DNA from: JBCCGI01 sp039029355
GTDB lineage: Bacteria; Planctomycetota; UBA1135; GCA-002686595
Direction of reading: 5' to 3'
Length of the DNA: 64,000 nucleotides
Assembly (NCBI GenBank): GCA_039029355.1
Contig: JBCCGI010000040.1
Coordinates: 1 to 64,000, forward strand
Below the pieces are notes generated by a model. That model saw only the letters and a list, made by a program, of their open reading frames with translations, was not told where the DNA came from and ran no database searches. This document shows, one piece after another, positions 61,841 through 64,000 of this stretch; positions within the stretch are counted from its first letter, which is position 1, and every line of letters starts with the position of its first letter. The position numbers were made by a program, and so were the translations under genes.

Positions 61841-61870
61841 CGTGACGAATCTCGGCCGAGATTCGTCACG
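61841..61870. promoter_or_regulatory. Perfect 30-bp palindrome in a divergent promoter region
   Basis: CGTGACGAATCTCGG (61841-61855) is followed without spacer by its exact complement (61856-61870). It lies 22 bp before the plus-strand ATG at 61893 and 88 bp before the minus-strand ATPase start. The dyad symmetry fits an operator for a dimeric regulator controlling both directions; a cruciform or terminator role is also possible. Confidence 0.6.
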
Positions 61871-61892
61871 GATGGTGGCTAGAATCCCGCCC

Positions 61893-62339
61893 ATGACCTC
61901 CGCCACGACCACCCTCCACGTGGGCGGCGAGTGCGCCGCCCGTGAGCTCGAGCTCGACGCCGCCGCCCTGGCGGCTGCGCCCGCCCGGTACCAGGTGCCC
62001 GACGTGAGCACCCTGGCGCCGGGACGCCGCGGGCGCGCCGTGCGGCTGGGGGCGCTGGCCGAGCTGGCCGGCGCGGGGCCCGAGGCGCGCCCCGTGCACG
62101 TGGCCTCGCTCGACGGCGGCTTCACGGCCAACGTCGATGCTCCCGAGGCGCTGGCGGGCGGGCTCGTGCTCTACGAGCTGGACGGCGAGCCGCTGCCGGC
62201 CAAGTTCGGCGGCCCCTTCCGGCTGCTCGTCGTGGACGAGGGCGGCGAGGGCGCCGACTGCAGCATCAACGTGAAGTTCCTCGGGCAGGTGCTGTTCCTG
62301 CGCGAGCCGGGCTCGCACACGGCGGCCTGCGCGGACTAG
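61893..62339 (+). CDS. Small protein related to the molybdopterin-binding oxidoreductase domain
   Basis: 148 aa from ATG at 61893; a GTG at 61842 inside the palindrome is an alternative. The C-terminal two-thirds resemble the sulfite-oxidase-type Moco domain (VASLDGGFTANVDAPEALAG; LVLYELDGEPLPAKFGGPFR; LLVVDEGG; INVKFLGQVLFL), including the ELDGEPLP..GGP hallmark. The domain is short and I cannot place a Moco-ligating cysteine equivalent, so it may bind no cofactor. Convergent with rho, with a 9-bp-stem terminator between them. Confidence 0.65.
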   Translation: MTSATTTLHVGGECAARELELDAAALAAAPARYQVPDVSTLAPGRRGRAVRLGALAELAGAGPEARPVHVASLDGGFTANVDAPEALAGGLVLYELDGEPLPAKFGGPFRLLVVDEGGEGADCSINVKFLGQVLFLREPGSHTAACAD

Positions 62340-62350
62340 GGCGTCCGGCG

Positions 62351-62372
62351 CGCGGGCCCCGGCGGGCCCGCG
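62351..62372. terminator. Bidirectional hairpin between convergent genes
   Basis: CGCGGGCCC (62351-62359), loop CGGC, exact complement at 62364-62372; 12 bp after the plus-strand stop and 19 bp after the rho stop. Confidence 0.6.
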
Positions 62373-62390
62373 GCGGCCGACTCGACCGGG

Positions 62391-64000
62391 CTATTCGGCC
62401 TCGGGGTCGATCTCGAAGCGCGACAGGAAGTCGTCGGTCTTGGCGACGTCGTCGAGCTTGGTGATCAGGAGCTCCATCGCCTCGGCGAAGTGCATGCGGT
62501 GCAGCACACGGCGCAGGGTGGTGATCAGCTTGAGGCGGCGCGAGCTGATCAGCTTCTCCTCCTTGCGCGTGCCGGACTTCTCGATATCGATCGCCGGGAA
62601 GATGCGCCGGTCGGCGAGCTTGCGCGACAGCACGAGCTCCATGTTGCCGGTGCCCTTGAACTCCTCGAAGATCACCTTGTCCATCATGCTCCCGGTCTCG
62701 ATCAGGCAGGTGCCGAGGATCGTGAGGGAGCCGGCGGTTTCGGTGTTGCGAGCCGAGCCGAAGAACTGCTTGGGCCGCTCGAGGGCGCGCGTGTCGAGGC
62801 CGCCCGACATGGTCTTGCCGCTGTTGCCGTGCACGTTGTTGTAGGCGCGGCCCATGCGGGTGATCGAGTCCATCACGAGGATCACGTCCTCGCCCAGCTC
62901 GACCAGGCGCTTGCAGCGGCGCCAGACCGACTCGCAGAGCTCGACGTGGTGCTTGTGCATCTCGTCGTTGGTGCTGACGAAGACCTGCCCGTTCTTCACC
63001 GTGCGCTGCCACTCGGTGGCCTCCTCGGGCCGCTCGTCGACGAGCAGCACCATCAGGTGGACCTCGGGGTAGATCTGCTCGACCGCCTGGGCGAAGCGCT
63101 GCAGCAGGATCGTCTTGCCCGAGCGCGGCGGCGCGACGATCAGGCCGCGCTGCCCGCGGCCGACCGGGCAGATCAGATCGACGATGCGCAGCGAGCAGTC
63201 GTCGGCTCCGTCCCCCACCGCGTAGTGGAAGTCGGGGTCGATGCTCGTGAGGCTCTTGAAGTGCGGGAGGTTCTTGAGCTCCTTGGGGTCGCGCCCGTCG
63301 ATCTCCACCACGTCGAGGAGATCGAACTTGTTCTTGCCCTGGCCGCGGCCGACCGGCCCGCGCACCAGCGCGCCGTCGCGGAGCTGGAAGCGCTGCACCA
63401 GCCGCGGGGGCACGTGGACGTCCTGCTTGGTCGGTAGCAGCATGCGCTCGGGGTTGCGCAGCCGGCCGTGGTTGGCCTTCTCCAGGAGGAACATCCCGGT
63501 CGTCTCGCGCGCCTCGGCGGGCACACGCTCGCGCTGCTGGCGCTGGCCGCCGCCTTGCTGGCGCTGGCCGCCGCCCTGCTGGGGCTGACCGCCACCCTGG
63601 CCGCCTTGGCCGTCTTGGTTTTGGCCGCGGCGTCCGCGCCGGCGCCGGCGCTTCTGCCAGCGCTTGCGGCGCTCGCCGCCGTCGCCGCCATCGCCGCCCA
63701 GGCGCTCTCCGCCGTGGCGCTCTCCGCCGTGGCGCTCTCCGCCTTGGCGCTCTCCGCCTGGGCGCTCTCCGCCTTGGCGCTCTCCGCCCTGCCGCTCGCC
63801 GCCCCGGTCGCGCGAGCGCGACTCCTCGCGTTGACGCGGCTCCTCGGAAGCGGCCTCTTCGGCACGCGGCGCCGCGTCGGCGGCGGGCTTGGGCGCGGGC
63901 GCCTCGGAGGGCGCCGACTCGGCCTTCGCCCGGCTCGCGCGCGGCGCCTTGGCCGGCGCTTCGTCGTCGTCCTTCGACGCGGCCTTGGCCTTGCTCGTCT
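62391..64000 (-). CDS. rho: Transcription termination factor Rho with extended disordered N-terminus (5' end beyond window)
   Basis: The frame is open from 64000 to the stop at 62391 (536 codons), so the true start lies outside. The C-terminal ~370 residues are a normal Rho core: cold-shock RNA-binding domain (TTGMFLLEKANHGRLRNPER; RGPVGRGQGKNKFDLLDVVE), Walker A APPRSGKT, Walker B VILVMDSITRMGRAYN, and the Q/R-loop section GGLDTRALERPKQFFGSARN with EEFKGTGNMEL. In front lies a ~160-residue low-complexity segment: Lys/Ala/Glu-rich, then GGER(Q/P/H/L) repeats, a basic RRKRWQKRRRRRGRRG stretch, and Gln/Gly-rich repeats. This is an insertion typical of some high-GC bacteria, expected to bind RNA. 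A GTG at 63524 would give only the core. Confidence 0.93.
   Translation of the reverse strand, partial: TSKAKAASKDDDEAPAKAPRASRAKAESAPSEAPAPKPAADAAPRAEEAASEEPRQREESRSRDRGGERQGGERQGGERPGGERQGGERHGGERHGGERLGGDGGDGGERRKRWQKRRRRRGRRGQNQDGQGGQGGGQPQQGGGQRQQGGGQRQQRERVPAEARETTGMFLLEKANHGRLRNPERMLLPTKQDVHVPPRLVQRFQLRDGALVRGPVGRGQGKNKFDLLDVVEIDGRDPKELKNLPHFKSLTSIDPDFHYAVGDGADDCSLRIVDLICPVGRGQRGLIVAPPRSGKTILLQRFAQAVEQIYPEVHLMVLLVDERPEEATEWQRTVKNGQVFVSTNDEMHKHHVELCESVWRRCKRLVELGEDVILVMDSITRMGRAYNNVHGNSGKTMSGGLDTRALERPKQFFGSARNTETAGSLTILGTCLIETGSMMDKVIFEEFKGTGNMELVLSRKLADRRIFPAIDIEKSGTRKEEKLISSRRLKLITTLRRVLHRMHFAEAMELLITKLDDVAKTDDFLSRFEIDPEAE
63701..63790 (-). repeat. 15-bp tandem repeat inside rho
   Basis: Six in-frame copies of a 15-bp unit (plus strand GGCGCTCTCCGCC plus two variable bases), with a degenerate seventh at 63791-63805. 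On the coding strand each unit encodes Gly-Gly-Glu-Arg-X with X = Gln, Pro, His or Leu. Copy number may vary between strains without breaking the frame. Confidence 0.9.

Noticed and set aside
63701..63805. Repeat array in the last kilobase as a possible CRISPR or VNTR locus
   Set aside because: The 15-bp units are in frame inside rho and encode GGERX; no spacers.

Overview
The window is about 70% GC and carries no rRNA or tRNA gene, CRISPR array or transposase that I could find. The gene content suggests a high-GC, deep-branching member of Planctomycetota: large secreted FG-GAP/VCBS, Kelch-malectin, beta-helix and beta-propeller/cytochrome proteins, many ECF sigma factors, a TPR-containing Ser/Thr kinase, and a CHAT protease. 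One secreted protein ends in a Gly/Cys-rich domain that I associate with this phylum. The taxonomic placement is inference.

Layout. 1-5019: partial comF, a membrane protein, and the overlapping gatC-gatA-gatB tRNA amidotransferase operon followed by a small two-helix membrane protein whose stop codon lies in a 13-bp minisatellite. 5137-16932: mostly secreted proteins on the minus strand (FG-GAP, beta-helix, two small coupled proteins, an acidic protein, a Tat-exported TIM-barrel protein, an SGNH-like protein, a PhyH-type dioxygenase). 17102-25435: a CNNM/CBS membrane protein, a large beta-helix protein, an H-NOX/HNOBA-histidine kinase nitric-oxide pair, a CPBP protease and a beta-lactamase-fold hydrolase. 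25521-30992: a large di-heme propeller protein and a divergent VCBS-like protein.

31160-41324 is the most unusual region. Ten minus-strand genes in a row encode a Ser/Thr kinase fused to TPRs, an ECF sigma factor (ATGA overlap), a 150-aa beta-rich protein, a 48-aa peptide with an acidic N-terminus and a hydrophobic Cys-Cys C-terminus, a 100-aa orphan, a 299-aa HEAT-tailed protein, a 292-aa protein with a cupin-like HxH segment and HEAT tail, a second ECF sigma factor, a single-pass anti-sigma-like protein, and a membrane-anchored CHAT protease. I read this as a candidate undescribed signalling/effector or peptide-maturation system. Its function is not shown by the sequence.

41583-64000: a Kelch-malectin protein and a divergent subtilase; the guaB-guaA operon with a long leader and, upstream of it, a candidate structured RNA ending in an intrinsic terminator; a Gfo/Idh-epimerase fusion with a GT4 glycosyltransferase; homodimeric pyruvate dehydrogenase E1 coupled to a Nudix hydrolase; a 184-bp MITE-like hairpin; a Gld-type ABC operon (ATPase, permease, GldG-like, DUF4340-like); a small molybdopterin-domain-like protein behind a perfect 30-bp palindrome; and transcription terminator Rho, which has a long repetitive disordered N-terminal segment and runs off the window edge.
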